Shown: one piece after another, positions 26,597-36,755 of the stretch
Numbering within the stretch: position 1 is the first letter of the stretch
Layout: every line of letters starts with the position of its first letter
Source: an uncultured Bacilli bacterium
Lineage (GTDB): Bacteria; Bacillota_I; Bacilli_A; RF39; UBA660
Direction: 5' to 3'
DNA length: 38,623 nt
NCBI GenBank assembly: GCA_947589495.1
Contig: CANQAK010000006.1
Coordinates: 1 to 38,623 of the forward strand
Program-made: the position numbers and the translations under genes
Notes under the pieces: generated by a model
Told to the model about the DNA's origin: nothing
The model's database searches: none
Seen by the model: only the letters and a program-made list of their open reading frames with translations

Positions 26597-28391
26597 CTTT
26601 ACGCCTCCTAATTAAATATTCATCTATATTTTCTGAAGATATAACTTCATACCTATCATCTTTTTCATCAGTCTGTTGTATTTGAACATCTTTTGTTAAA
26701 TAACAATCAAACTTAATTGATGCAACCGCATTTTGTGTATTACCATAAATATATGGTTTAGCCCCTCCAATCAATGACTTCTTAACATTAGGGTGTTTTA
26801 AAATATCATATTTTAAATCTTTAATTGGCCGTTCTCCTCGTATAAAAAGCAAAGCATAATTATTATCAAGCCGAGCTAATTCGTCAGGTGTCATTAACTC
26901 TCTACCGCCAATCTGATAATTAGTTGAATAGTTACCAGAACGTCCACTACTTTTTCCATACGTATTCATATCAATAGTTGCTTTACCCAATAATTCACTA
27001 GCATATTTATGAACTGACTGTTCATTACTTCCTAAATATAAAAATTCATCACAGTTTCCAATTATGCTTTCCCATTGCTTTTCAAATAAAGCTTTCAATT
27101 GAGCTAAATTTTGTAATATTATTGATACAAAAATTTGCCTAGATCTCATTACACTTAAAATCTTCTCAAAATCATTTGGAAGACTGACGTTTGCAAATTC
27201 GTCCATAAGAAAATGAACTGGGATTGGTAAACTTCCTCCAAACTTATAATCAGCTAAAAAAAACAACCTTTGAAAAAGTTGTGTATATAATATGCTAACC
27301 AAAAAATTAAACGACGAATCGTTATCGGGAATAATAGCAAATAAGGCAATTTTTTTATACGCAAAAGAATCTAAATCTAATTCATCAGTTGCTGTTAATG
27401 ATGCAACACTATCCAAATTAAATTTTTCAAGTTTAGATACTAAAGTTATCTGAATAGATTTAAGGGTTTTTGCAGATCCACTACGGTAATTCTTATAATA
27501 CTTTACCGCTATGTGATTAGGATTTCTTTCTTCTAACCGTTCAAATAATATATCAAGTGGACTTTCATACATATCATCGTCTTCCTTTACTTCACCATAT
27601 CTAATCATTTCCATTACCATTGAAAAATTTTGTTCATCTTCAGGGGCTTCATATTTTAAATAAAAAATCAACGCCGATAATAACATACTTGCCGCAGTAT
27701 CCCAAAACGGATCAGAAGCAGTACCTACTTTTGGCGTTGTTGATTTAAAAATATTAGTAACTAATTTTTGAACATCATTATCATCATTAACATATAAAAT
27801 TGGATTATAACAATGACTTTTTTCCATATTTACTAAATCTAACACTTTTACCTCATACCCTTCACTTTCAAGGAAATTACCAGTAGCTTTAATTATTTCA
27901 CCTTTTGGATCAAGAATAACATAAGAGGTATTTCCTTGTAATATATTAGGTATTCCATAAAATCTTGTTTTTCCTGCACCTGATCCACCTATTATTATGG
28001 TATTTAGATTTCTTCTATGAATTCTACCATCTAATCCGATAAATACATTATTAGTTAGTATTTTATTATTTCTAACAGGTTTTTGATAATACTTCTTTTT
28101 TATATGAAATAAATTACCCCATTTAGCAGAACCGTATTCTTCGGTTTTTCGGTAATTTCTTTTTGTTGATATTAAAACTCCAATTCCAATTAAATAAGAG
28201 AAAAGAAATAAAAGTATTATTTTCAAACTGTTTTCGCACCATTTAATATAAAAAGGATGTTCTAACAAATTAGGAAATACTTTTATTATTTTAAATAATC
28301 CATCTTGCATATATGGTGCAATTAAAAGTGCTAACCATACACATATTAAAGCCCCAAAAACATATAATAACTTATTATTTTTATCATTCAT
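26586..28391 (-). CDS. VirD4/TraG type IV coupling protein
   Basis: TIIIGGSGAGKTRFYGIPN, SYVILDPKGEI, HFLMDEFANVSLPNDF. Confidence 0.95.
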   Translation of the reverse strand: MNDKNNKLLYVFGALICVWLALLIAPYMQDGLFKIIKVFPNLLEHPFYIKWCENSLKIILLFLFSYLIGIGVLISTKRNYRKTEEYGSAKWGNLFHIKKKYYQKPVRNNKILTNNVFIGLDGRIHRRNLNTIIIGGSGAGKTRFYGIPNILQGNTSYVILDPKGEIIKATGNFLESEGYEVKVLDLVNMEKSHCYNPILYVNDDNDVQKLVTNIFKSTTPKVGTASDPFWDTAASMLLSALIFYLKYEAPEDEQNFSMVMEMIRYGEVKEDDDMYESPLDILFERLEERNPNHIAVKYYKNYRSGSAKTLKSIQITLVSKLEKFNLDSVASLTATDELDLDSFAYKKIALFAIIPDNDSSFNFLVSILYTQLFQRLFFLADYKFGGSLPIPVHFLMDEFANVSLPNDFEKILSVMRSRQIFVSIILQNLAQLKALFEKQWESIIGNCDEFLYLGSNEQSVHKYASELLGKATIDMNTYGKSSGRSGNYSTNYQIGGRELMTPDELARLDNNYALLFIRGERPIKDLKYDILKHPNVKKSLIGGAKPYIYGNTQNAVASIKFDCYLTKDVQIQQTDEKDDRYEVISSENIDEYLIRRRKDEK

Positions 28392-28411
28392 ATTTAACCT
28401 ATTTTTATATA

Positions 28412-29062
28412 CTATTTAACTTTAGTCTTTTGCTTTCTATTTTTATTATTATTTTTTGATATTTGCCTTATTTTTTGATTATTTTTACCTTTGCTATTTA
28501 TTTGATTTTTTATATCTTTTAATTCTTTTTTAACAGATGGTTTTTTTATCTTTTTATCTCCCTCCTTTAAATGCGTTGAGGAAATATCGGACGGAGGGTT
28601 TTTCTCCGATTGTTCCTTGACGGGGTTTATTTCATCTTTTACCTCACTCTTATTTTTTTCATTTTCTTTTTGTACAGTAGCTTTGAATGAAGAAAATTTA
28701 AATCTTTCAAATATACGATTTATTTTTGCTGCATCTTCAGCTCTTACAATAATATCAACAAGACCATCTTTAATTGATTGTTTTTTATCAACTAAAACGC
28801 TATATAAAACTCCATATTTTTTAGCTTCTTTTACAAACTTATTTAAATCTTCTTGTTTAAGAGAAAAAACCTTTAATTCCTTTCCTGATTTAAGCATATT
28901 ATTTAAAGTTGTTTTACCTCTAGTTTTAGTTTTATCTTTTGATATGGCTAATAATATAGCCCCTATGTTTTTAGCAGCCGAACCAGTAACTTTAAGTGCA
29001 ACTTGTGTTCCTTCTAAAGTCATTCTTACCATAGATTCAGCAGCATCACTTGATGAATTCAT
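28412..29062 (-). CDS. PcfB family (DUF3801-like) protein
   Basis: SMVRMTLEGTQVALKVTGSAAKNIGAILLAI...VLYSVLVDKKQSIKDGLVDIIVRAEDAAKINRIFERF. Confidence 0.85.
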   Translation of the reverse strand: MNSSSDAAESMVRMTLEGTQVALKVTGSAAKNIGAILLAISKDKTKTRGKTTLNNMLKSGKELKVFSLKQEDLNKFVKEAKKYGVLYSVLVDKKQSIKDGLVDIIVRAEDAAKINRIFERFKFSSFKATVQKENEKNKSEVKDEINPVKEQSEKNPPSDISSTHLKEGDKKIKKPSVKKELKDIKNQINSKGKNNQKIRQISKNNNKNRKQKTKVK

Positions 29063-30407
29063 TTGAATACTCCTCCTTTTCTAATTGTTTTTCAAATTCG
29101 CAGACATTTTTTTCTATTGTTTTTGATCTTTCTTCAATTTCATCACATAATTTCACTTCCTTTCTCAAATTAGTAATTTCATTAAATAAGGAGGAAATTT
29201 CATTTCTTATTTCCTCCTTTTGCTTTATGTTATTAGATTTTTTATGTTTATACCATAACTTACTTCTTTTATCTAATAATAAATCTAGTTCATTTTTTAA
29301 CTTATTACTATAAGAAAAAAATTGCTCATAAGTTGTGATTTTATTACTTACAAGCAATTTTGTTTGTTCTGATATATTTTGCATTTTATCAATGTCTATT
29401 CTTATTGATGGAGATAACTTATATCTTGAATTCTGTTGTGGAAAAATTTTAAGCAAATAACAATAATATAAATACAAACCATATAATCCCTTATGTTTTT
29501 GCCTTGTTTTTATGTGATTATTTCTTTTCTTTACCTTTAATCCATATTCTTCTATAAAAGGCAATCTTTCTTCATAGGTTTCTTCTATACGCTCTTTTAT
29601 TCTTTCAATACTATATTCACTTCCAAAATTTCTTTCGACTCTAATGTTCTTTTTATAAGGTTGTCTTCGTATGCTCATTATGTTTTTTCCTCTATATATA
29701 ATTTCATAATCCATAGCCTTCATAAGTTTTTCAAAATCTTTATATGAGTAGGCCTGTGAAATGGCTCTATCTATATCCTCTTTAGCTGTAACATAATAAT
29801 TATTATTATAAATATAGCTATTATAATAATTAGCATAATTTATTTTGCTTCGACGACAAGGTTTTTCTTCTAAAACACTTAAATTATATTCTTCACATAA
29901 TGAGTCCGATAACTGTCTTAATCTTGCATAATTAACCCTATTATCATAATATTTTTTACCATCTTTAAAAGATACAGAATTAATAACAAAATGATTATGA
30001 ATATGATTAGTATTAACATGCGTAGATACAACAACCTCAAATCTATCTCCCCACATTTCTTCAGCTAGTTTTAAACCAATTTCATGTGCCTGTTCAGGAG
30101 TAACTTCATTTTCTTTAAATGATTGAAATGAATGAAATCCTAATATTCCCTTTGTTTTATTATATTGTTTTTTGGTTATTAACATTTCTTCATATGCACT
30201 TTCCACATTACAATTTATTCCAGATACATAATACTGCTTTTCAGTATTAAAATTTAAGTCATCATATTCATCTAAATTATGTAATATTTTATATGTTTCT
30301 TTACCATAATTTTCATTTATTGTTTTTTCTATATTAGTAATATAATTAATAACATGATCTAATCTTTTATCAATCTTCCATATTCCTGTCGTTGCAATTA
30401 TTATCAC
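29046..30407 (-). CDS. MOBP-type relaxase (MobA/VirD2-like)
   Basis: EAHEIGLKLAEEMWGDRFEVVVSTHVNTNHIHNHFVINSVSFKDGKKYYDN. Confidence 0.93.
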   Translation of the reverse strand: MIIIATTGIWKIDKRLDHVINYITNIEKTINENYGKETYKILHNLDEYDDLNFNTEKQYYVSGINCNVESAYEEMLITKKQYNKTKGILGFHSFQSFKENEVTPEQAHEIGLKLAEEMWGDRFEVVVSTHVNTNHIHNHFVINSVSFKDGKKYYDNRVNYARLRQLSDSLCEEYNLSVLEEKPCRRSKINYANYYNSYIYNNNYYVTAKEDIDRAISQAYSYKDFEKLMKAMDYEIIYRGKNIMSIRRQPYKKNIRVERNFGSEYSIERIKERIEETYEERLPFIEEYGLKVKKRNNHIKTRQKHKGLYGLYLYYCYLLKIFPQQNSRYKLSPSIRIDIDKMQNISEQTKLLVSNKITTYEQFFSYSNKLKNELDLLLDKRSKLWYKHKKSNNIKQKEEIRNEISSLFNEITNLRKEVKLCDEIEERSKTIEKNVCEFEKQLEKEEYSNEFIK

Positions 30408-30445
30408 CTCTTTATATTTTTTCTCAATTTAAATAAAATACATTA

Positions 30446-30778
30446 TTATTGTAATTTTTCGTCTGGTAATAGGTACTTTCTTTTTATTAAAGTCATAAAC
30501 TGATTTAATTTATCTGCTTCACATTTATAAAATTGGTAATCTATAAAATTAAGTGAGTTAGCTTTTCTAGCAATTTGATTAAGATTATTACCTATTGCCC
30601 TCATTTCTTTCATAACGTCATAAAACCTATCATCAGGTTTTTCTCTTGGCTCAAATCCTACTATTAGACTTCTTACTAATTCAGATTCTTTTAAACCAAC
30701 TTTTTTTGCTTTCTTTTTTAAAAGCATAGCTTCTTCTCTATTTAACCATACTTGTTTTTTTATCTGTCTTGTTCTCAC
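30446..30778 (-). CDS. MobC-like relaxosome accessory protein (GTG start)
   Basis: KKQVWLNREEAMLLKKKAKKVGLKESELVRSLIVGF...MKEMRAIGNNLNQIARKAN. Confidence 0.88.
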   Translation of the reverse strand: MRTRQIKKQVWLNREEAMLLKKKAKKVGLKESELVRSLIVGFEPREKPDDRFYDVMKEMRAIGNNLNQIARKANSLNFIDYQFYKCEADKLNQFMTLIKRKYLLPDEKLQ

Positions 30779-30899
30779 TATCGTTCTCCTTAAGTTTATA
30801 TTCTTTATTTATTTCATTTATTTGTAAACAGCACATAAAAGTAATAGCTAATAGACCACCTATTAGCATACCTAAAATAAAAAATAATAATTCTTTCAA
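30738..30899 (-). CDS. Small DUF3789-like membrane protein (TTG start)
   Basis: MKELLFFILGMLIGGLLAITFMCCLQIN...; GGAGGAATTAC RBS; overlaps the mobC start. Confidence 0.65.
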   Translation of the reverse strand: MKELLFFILGMLIGGLLAITFMCCLQINEINKEYKLKENDSENKTDKKTSMVK

Positions 30900-30964
30900 A
30901 GTAATTCCTCCTTATAATAGAAAAGAAGTTAGTACGTTATTTATACTAACTTCTTAATATAAAA

Positions 30965-31120
30965 TTAATTTTCTATTAAGTATATTTTTTTATGATAAAT
31001 TAAAACTTCTTTTACTAATATATTACTACTATCATATACTCGATAATAATTGCCCCAAAATCTTTTCCAATACCAAAAAAATGATTTTCTATTCTCTTTA
31101 ATTTTTCTTCTTACTTTCAT
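30965..31120 (-). CDS. Small hypothetical protein (MKVRRKIKENRKSFFWYWKRFWGNYYRV...)
   Basis: Start trimmed from the track's 31168 to ATG at 31120, which has AAAGGATAT upstream. Confidence 0.45.
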   Translation of the reverse strand: MKVRRKIKENRKSFFWYWKRFWGNYYRVYDSSNILVKEVLIYHKKIYLIEN

Positions 31121-31135
31121 AATTAAATATCCTTT

Positions 31136-31230
31136 CAATATGAGTTTGGGGATTGGGGTTCCCACCATATTTGAATGTTTGCGGGAGTAAACATTCAGTG
31201 CTGGCTAGGACATAAAGTCCTAGATATTCA
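31136..31230. other. GC-richer intergenic island with tandem hairpins; candidate oriT or structured leader
   Basis: GAATGTTT...AAACATTC and CTAGGACATAAAGTCCTAG perfect stems, next to TGGGGATTGGGGTTCCCACC. Confidence 0.35.
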
Positions 31231-31239
31231 TAATAATAT

Positions 31240-31599
31240 TTATCTTTCTATTGTATCATTTTCTTTTTGGTGATCTTGACTTCTTGAACTTAAGAATGTA
31301 ACTTTTTCTGCAACTACTTCCATTTTTTGTTTTTTTTCACCTTCATTAGTTTCATATGTATTTGTTTGAATTTTACCTTTTACTCCAATTAAATCTCCTT
31401 TTTTACAATATTCAGTAGTAGTTTCTGCAATCCCATTCCATAAAGTACAATCAATAAAATCTGTATCATATTCACCATTTTCGTTTTTGTAACTTCTAGG
31501 CACAGCTAAAGTAATATTAGTTAATTTTCTGCCGCTTTCCGTTTCTTTGATTTCTGGTTCTTTTACTAATCGCCCAACTACAATAAATTGATTTAACAT
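31240..31599 (-). CDS. ssb: Single-stranded DNA-binding protein
   Basis: MLNQFIVVGRLVKEPEIKETESGRKLTNITLAVPRSYKNENGEYDTDFIDCTLWNGIAETT. Confidence 0.93.
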   Translation of the reverse strand: MLNQFIVVGRLVKEPEIKETESGRKLTNITLAVPRSYKNENGEYDTDFIDCTLWNGIAETTTEYCKKGDLIGVKGKIQTNTYETNEGEKKQKMEVVAEKVTFLSSRSQDHQKENDTIER

Positions 31600-31600
31600 T

Positions 31601-31915
31601 TTATTCTTCCTCCTTATTTTTTCTTCTATTTTCAAGTAATATTTCATAATAATTTATTTCTTGAATTTCATAATCTAATTTGTCACTTAACAAACTAATT
31701 AACTTAACAGCTTCATTCGAGAAAAATCTTATTACTATAAAAGTTTCACTTTCTGTTATATTAGGAATACTATATCGTAATAATTTCTCCTTAAGCTTAT
31801 CAGCTACCACTTTCTTATCTTCATCAACTATGTTTGATAAATATTCTATCAATGAGTTAAATTTTGTAATTGTTAACTCCACCGATATGGGTGGAATTCT
31901 TTTTTTATATGCCAT
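31601..31915 (-). CDS. Hypothetical protein (104 aa)
   Basis: ORF between ssb and sortase in the operon. Confidence 0.55.
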   Translation of the reverse strand: MAYKKRIPPISVELTITKFNSLIEYLSNIVDEDKKVVADKLKEKLLRYSIPNITESETFIVIRFFSNEAVKLISLLSDKLDYEIQEINYYEILLENRRKNKEEE

Positions 31916-31928
31916 TTTATCTCTCCTT

Positions 31929-32543
31929 TCAATATATTTTTTCTAATGCACATATAATAATTAACTGTTTATTTGTTTTATGAACGCAAGTAATTAAAAT
32001 AAGATTATGACTAGAGTATTGTTCATTTAATGAAAAATACCCAGTTTTTTCTATTTCATATTTTTTAATAACTTTATAAGAGTAAATCTTATCAAGATAA
32101 TATACCAATGCTTCATCATTATTTTCTAACTTATCTAAATTCTTGAAATAAGAAATTTTACTATTACCTGCATGAGCATATAATATGAAATTGCCTTGTT
32201 CATTTGGAAATTTACTATTTTTATCAATACTAATAGAATAATTAATAGATTTAAAATTTTTAGTTGCCATAACCAGCCCTTTTTTTAAGCTAATTTTAGG
32301 TATATTTAAGATCGCAACATATTTAGTTTTGAAATTACTATTACTTTTTTCCAATTTCGTATTATTAACTTGATTCCCCTTATTGTTATAATTCTTAATA
32401 TAACTTTCAATATTATGATCATCTAACGTTTTTTGTATATAACTATTTAAAATACAATAAAGAATAAAAATTATTCCAATTAAAAGCAAAGAAAAGCCAA
32501 TCATTTTAGTTAGATTGACTTTTATTTTTTCTTTTCTTTGCAT
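31929..32543 (-). CDS. Sortase
   Basis: FILYAHAGNSKISYFKNLDKL ... LILITCVH (catalytic His and Cys contexts). Confidence 0.85.
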   Translation of the reverse strand: MQRKEKIKVNLTKMIGFSLLLIGIIFILYCILNSYIQKTLDDHNIESYIKNYNNKGNQVNNTKLEKSNSNFKTKYVAILNIPKISLKKGLVMATKNFKSINYSISIDKNSKFPNEQGNFILYAHAGNSKISYFKNLDKLENNDEALVYYLDKIYSYKVIKKYEIEKTGYFSLNEQYSSHNLILITCVHKTNKQLIIICALEKIY

Positions 32544-35025
32544 AAAGTATCATTCCTATACCTGTTGTCAATAGCAAAACAGGTATAACTATTATAAGAT
32601 GGTTAAACTCTGCATCAGTATTTGGAACTTCAATTATTAATTCATCGGCTAATGTTGCTTTAACTATCTCATTATTTTCTTTAATACTGAAATATTGACG
32701 TTCCGGATTAATTTTATAGCCCTCTGGTGCATTTTTTTCTAATATATAATAATCACCAACTGGTAAATCATTTATTATAATTTTACCGTTTTCATCAGTA
32801 ACACCAGTAAAAATCAATTCATCTTTATTTGTATATATTTCAATTGTTGTATTTGGTAATGGTTTTCCTGTTGAAACGTCGGTTTTAGTAAATTCTAACG
32901 TTCCTTTTTTATATTTATTTAAAATATCAAAAGACTTTAAAATTACTTCTGTATATTGATCCTTATATGATAATTGGAATTTATATTTTGTATTATCTAA
33001 AACTAATTTATCATTTGGCACTTTTGTTTCAACCACGTAATACTTTCCTAAATACATATCATCTAATTCAGCTAATCCTTCTTCATCAGATTTAATTGTT
33101 GCTACTAAATCATTCTTTTTATAATGAATAACACCATCTTTAGTAACAATATCCTCATCAGCATATATACCAAATTCAGCATCTTTCAAAGGTATTTCTT
33201 CATAATGATACGATCCATCTTCTATAACTAACTTTTCAGCAGTTTTCTTTATAGTTAATCTTCCTTTTACTTGTTTATTTGCATACTTAACTAATATCAT
33301 TGCTCCATAATCATTATCATAAATAACTTCAGAATTTTCACCAATTTCAAATTCATATGGTTTTGTATTCCATAAATAGCCATCTATTTTTTGGTCTATT
33401 TCTTCCAAAATATATTTACCAGAGCTTAAAGCATATGGTGTTATAAATTCACCATCATTTGTGGTTTCAAATTCGCATATTTTTTCAGCGTTAGGATAAG
33501 TTATTGTTTGACATACATACTCTTTTTTACTAACATCAAAAATCTTAAATTTAATACCACTCATATTAATTTTCTTGCCTGATTCACTATCTATTTTAAT
33601 TAATTTTAGTTTTGCCTTTATCTCTGAATTTGAAAGCAATTTATAATATGGATCATCAGTATATTCATTAATAACAATTTCAAAATCATCTACTTTATAA
33701 TGGTCTTTTGAAGATGTTACTTGTTTTATAACATAAATTCCATATGGTAATTTAATAGAGGCAAAACCCTTTTCATCTGTTGTAATACTTGCTACCTTTT
33801 TGCCAGATGATTTCAAATAAATATCAAACTTAACGTTTGGTTCACCAGTAAGAAAACCTGTCTTATCGGTTGCAAACACTTTAAAGATATTGACATCTCT
33901 TTCTATTACTTTTTCATAAACAGTTACTTCAGGATACAAATCATCACTCGTTATACTAAAGTAATATTTTGTTTTATCATCTAACTCATAACCAGTTGAT
34001 GCTTTTTCTTCAAGCAAATAGTATTCTCCTTGATGAGGCAACATTCCGCTAGTTATTACACCATCATTTCCGGTAGTAATAGTACCAACCTTTGTTCCAT
34101 CAGTTTTATAAATACCATAAGTTGCACCTTTAAGTGTTGCATCACCTTGAGCTATTGCTAACCCAGTATCCTTATCTACTTTATGGATTGTAACTTTACC
34201 ACCGATAGAATTTATTTTAATACTTGCAGTTACTGGATCTAAATTACCAGCAAATAACAAATTTTGAGCGGTATCAGAAACATAAGCCAATGATGTTCTT
34301 CCTAATCTATTTGACTTTTTACTAAAATTAATTGTTATATTACCAATCTCATTTGGTGTTATATATAATATATTTCCTTCTTTTCTATAACTTGCATCTC
34401 CATCTATGGACACGTCGTAATATTGTAATACGTTATTTGTATCAGTTAAAGTTATTGTATTATCAACAACATCAGTAATTGATTGATTATTAAATGATGG
34501 TCTTTTATAATGATTATTAACCAAATTTAATAGTTCTTGTGATTCAGTTTCAAATTGGCTAATTTTGCTTCCGTGAAATGAATCAACCCAATATACATCC
34601 CATCCTAGATTGTAAGCTTTCCAAATTTCATATTGGGTAATTGCATACCATTTTGAGTCAGTATGGTTTCCATAACCATATCCATAATAAGCAAGCAAGT
34701 TAATCCTATTCCATGTTTCTTGCGACATTGAAGCAAGTGAAGCTTGGTTGCTATCATAACCATTAATTAAAACTCCACTAGCAAAATCGACCCCAGGTTG
34801 AATACAGTAAACTACTTCTCCATCAGATGTTCTATGGTAAATTCTAATTCTTTCAGAACGTTCCACTCCATCTTTAGTTTTTGAAACATATACTTTTGGC
34901 GTAATCCATTCATAATAAAAAGAATCGCTAGTTAATGCTTTAGTTTTAATTGATGGAATACTAAAAATTATTCCAAACAAAAAAATGGGTATAGCCCATT
35001 TGAGTTTTTTTAAAATTTTATTCAT
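32506..35025 (-). CDS. Surface adhesin: signal peptide, thioester-type domain, multiple SpaA/Cna-B repeats, sortase signal
   Basis: VVYCIQPGVD and WYAITQYEIWKAYN (thioester Cys/Gln contexts); repeated GxYYLLEEKAxxGY-type Cna-B ends; VPNTD followed by TM and KKRKNKSQ tail. Confidence 0.9.
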   Translation of the reverse strand: MNKILKKLKWAIPIFLFGIIFSIPSIKTKALTSDSFYYEWITPKVYVSKTKDGVERSERIRIYHRTSDGEVVYCIQPGVDFASGVLINGYDSNQASLASMSQETWNRINLLAYYGYGYGNHTDSKWYAITQYEIWKAYNLGWDVYWVDSFHGSKISQFETESQELLNLVNNHYKRPSFNNQSITDVVDNTITLTDTNNVLQYYDVSIDGDASYRKEGNILYITPNEIGNITINFSKKSNRLGRTSLAYVSDTAQNLLFAGNLDPVTASIKINSIGGKVTIHKVDKDTGLAIAQGDATLKGATYGIYKTDGTKVGTITTGNDGVITSGMLPHQGEYYLLEEKASTGYELDDKTKYYFSITSDDLYPEVTVYEKVIERDVNIFKVFATDKTGFLTGEPNVKFDIYLKSSGKKVASITTDEKGFASIKLPYGIYVIKQVTSSKDHYKVDDFEIVINEYTDDPYYKLLSNSEIKAKLKLIKIDSESGKKINMSGIKFKIFDVSKKEYVCQTITYPNAEKICEFETTNDGEFITPYALSSGKYILEEIDQKIDGYLWNTKPYEFEIGENSEVIYDNDYGAMILVKYANKQVKGRLTIKKTAEKLVIEDGSYHYEEIPLKDAEFGIYADEDIVTKDGVIHYKKNDLVATIKSDEEGLAELDDMYLGKYYVVETKVPNDKLVLDNTKYKFQLSYKDQYTEVILKSFDILNKYKKGTLEFTKTDVSTGKPLPNTTIEIYTNKDELIFTGVTDENGKIIINDLPVGDYYILEKNAPEGYKINPERQYFSIKENNEIVKATLADELIIEVPNTDAEFNHLIIVIPVLLLTTGIGMILYAKKRKNKSQSN

Positions 35026-35045
35026 TTTTTTCTTTTCCTCCTTAA

Positions 35046-35071
35046 TAAAAAAATACTCATAATGAGTATTT
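35046..35071 (-). terminator. Intrinsic terminator after the Thr-rich surface protein gene
   Basis: AAATACTCAT/ATGAGTATTT followed by T-run on the minus strand. Confidence 0.7.
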
Positions 35072-35074
35072 AAA

Positions 35075-35668
35075 TCAGTTTATATTGTGCCAATCATAAT
35101 TATTACCATTATCATCTTGTAAAGATAACATATAATAAGTTACTCCGCAATCATCTGTCATATGAGAACATGTATAACCATATCTCCCCAAATATGAATC
35201 ACCTTTATTAGTACACTCTTTTTCTGTTTTGAAATCAGCTCTAAACCAAGAAAAAGAGAATTTTTTTGAGGTGCAACTTTTAGTCGTTGTTGTCGTAGTT
35301 GTTGTTTTCGTTGTGACTATTGGTTTCGTTGTGGTTGTTGTTTGTTTGCTTTGTTGAGTGGTCTGTTTTTTAGACGTTTTAGCAACACTTGTGGTTGTAG
35401 AAACTTCCTCTTTTGAGTTATTTGAAGTTGAATTAACTTTTGTTGTATCAGCATTATTTTCAGATTTTTGTGAAGTTTCATCTTTCTTGTCTATTGCTTC
35501 TTCGGTTTTATTGTTATTTTTGGTAGTAGTTGTAATTTCTTTATTACTCTTATTGTTTGTTTCTTTTGTACTAACTTTCTTTGAGTTAATACCAATTAAA
35601 CCTAGAACAACAAACGTAATAATTACCACAAAAAATACTAATACTGCAATCATTTTTTTCTTCTTCAT
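35075..35668 (-). CDS. Membrane-anchored protein with Thr/Lys-rich linker and four-Cys C-terminal domain
   Basis: One N-terminal TM; KPIVTTKTTTTTTTTKSC; distal CTSKK, ECTNK, TCSHM, DCGVT. Confidence 0.7.
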   Translation of the reverse strand: MKKKKMIAVLVFFVVIITFVVLGLIGINSKKVSTKETNNKSNKEITTTTKNNNKTEEAIDKKDETSQKSENNADTTKVNSTSNNSKEEVSTTTSVAKTSKKQTTQQSKQTTTTTKPIVTTKTTTTTTTTKSCTSKKFSFSWFRADFKTEKECTNKGDSYLGRYGYTCSHMTDDCGVTYYMLSLQDDNGNNYDWHNIN

Positions 35669-35822
35669 AACTTTTCACTCCTCTTTAGGTAAAATCATAG
35701 CACTAATTTTAATTTTTTGTCAATTTTTTCCACCTTTATTATTCTTTTCAGTTAGTAATATATAGCTAGTAAAAATATAGGGGTAGATTGTAAGAAGGGG
35801 AATTATGTAAAATGTACTCCCA

Positions 35823-36755
35823 CTATCTTTGCCTATCTTTAGACTTTTCTAAATATTTATTATAGTAATCCAAGGCTTTAAATATGTATTCTTTATATTG
35901 AGTCAATGGTATAGTTCTAGGTAATTTATTACGTAAACTATTAATATCTATTTTCAACTTTTCCACTTGATTAGGTTTTTCTTGTGCTAATAAATCATCT
36001 ATTTTCTTTTTACTTAAATCACCTAACTTACTTAACATTTTTAATTCTTGTGCTTGTGACAATGAAGGTGTAGATTGATTGATCTCTATACTATTAAGTA
36101 ACCATTGTTGTTCTTCTTTAGAAATAAAAGATATTTCTACGGCTGGAGAAAAAGCAATTTGTCCATTATCAACCATTTGTAATATTGGACTAATTAAGTT
36201 TGTTAAACGTATATATCTTTGAATTTGTGATTTGCTATCTTCACTATCGTTTGATAATTTATCAACTGACGTTAACTTCTCCCCAACTTGGTCAGAAGTT
36301 AAATCATTTCTAAAACCTTGTCTTTTCATGGCTTCTAGTTTCATTTTATATGCAAATGCTTTTTCGCTTGGTAATATATTCTCCCTTTGCATATTACTAT
36401 CAACCATTATAATGGTAGCTTCCTCATCTGTTAAATCTCTAATAATACATGGAATTGTAGTTTTATTAGCTAATTCACTTGCCCTTTTTCTCCTATGACC
36501 TGATATCATCTCATATCTTCCATTATCTTTTTTTCTTACTAAAGCTGGAACTAATACACCATTGTCCTTAATACTCTCTGTTATTTTTTTCATTTCTTCA
36601 TTATCAAGAACTTTAAAAGGATGGTTAGGAAAATCATCTATTATAGTTAAATCAATATCAACTACTTTTTCTAACTTATCATTTTTTCTATCTTCTTCAG
36701 TAGTAAATAAATCATCTAACTTGGGAAGTGGCATCTTTGAATAATCTTTTTTCAT
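35823..36755 (-). CDS. parB: ParB-family partition protein
   Basis: NEEMKKITESIKDNGVLVPALVRKKDNGRYEMISGHRRKRASELANKTTIPCIIRDL. Confidence 0.95.
   Translation of the reverse strand: MKKDYSKMPLPKLDDLFTTEEDRKNDKLEKVVDIDLTIIDDFPNHPFKVLDNEEMKKITESIKDNGVLVPALVRKKDNGRYEMISGHRRKRASELANKTTIPCIIRDLTDEEATIIMVDSNMQRENILPSEKAFAYKMKLEAMKRQGFRNDLTSDQVGEKLTSVDKLSNDSEDSKSQIQRYIRLTNLISPILQMVDNGQIAFSPAVEISFISKEEQQWLLNSIEINQSTPSLSQAQELKMLSKLGDLSKKKIDDLLAQEKPNQVEKLKIDINSLRNKLPRTIPLTQYKEYIFKALDYYNKYLEKSKDRQR

Noticed and set aside
35358-35765. Plus-strand Val/Leu/Phe-rich ORF opposite the Thr-rich protein
   Set aside because: Complement of a low-complexity Thr/Lys stretch.
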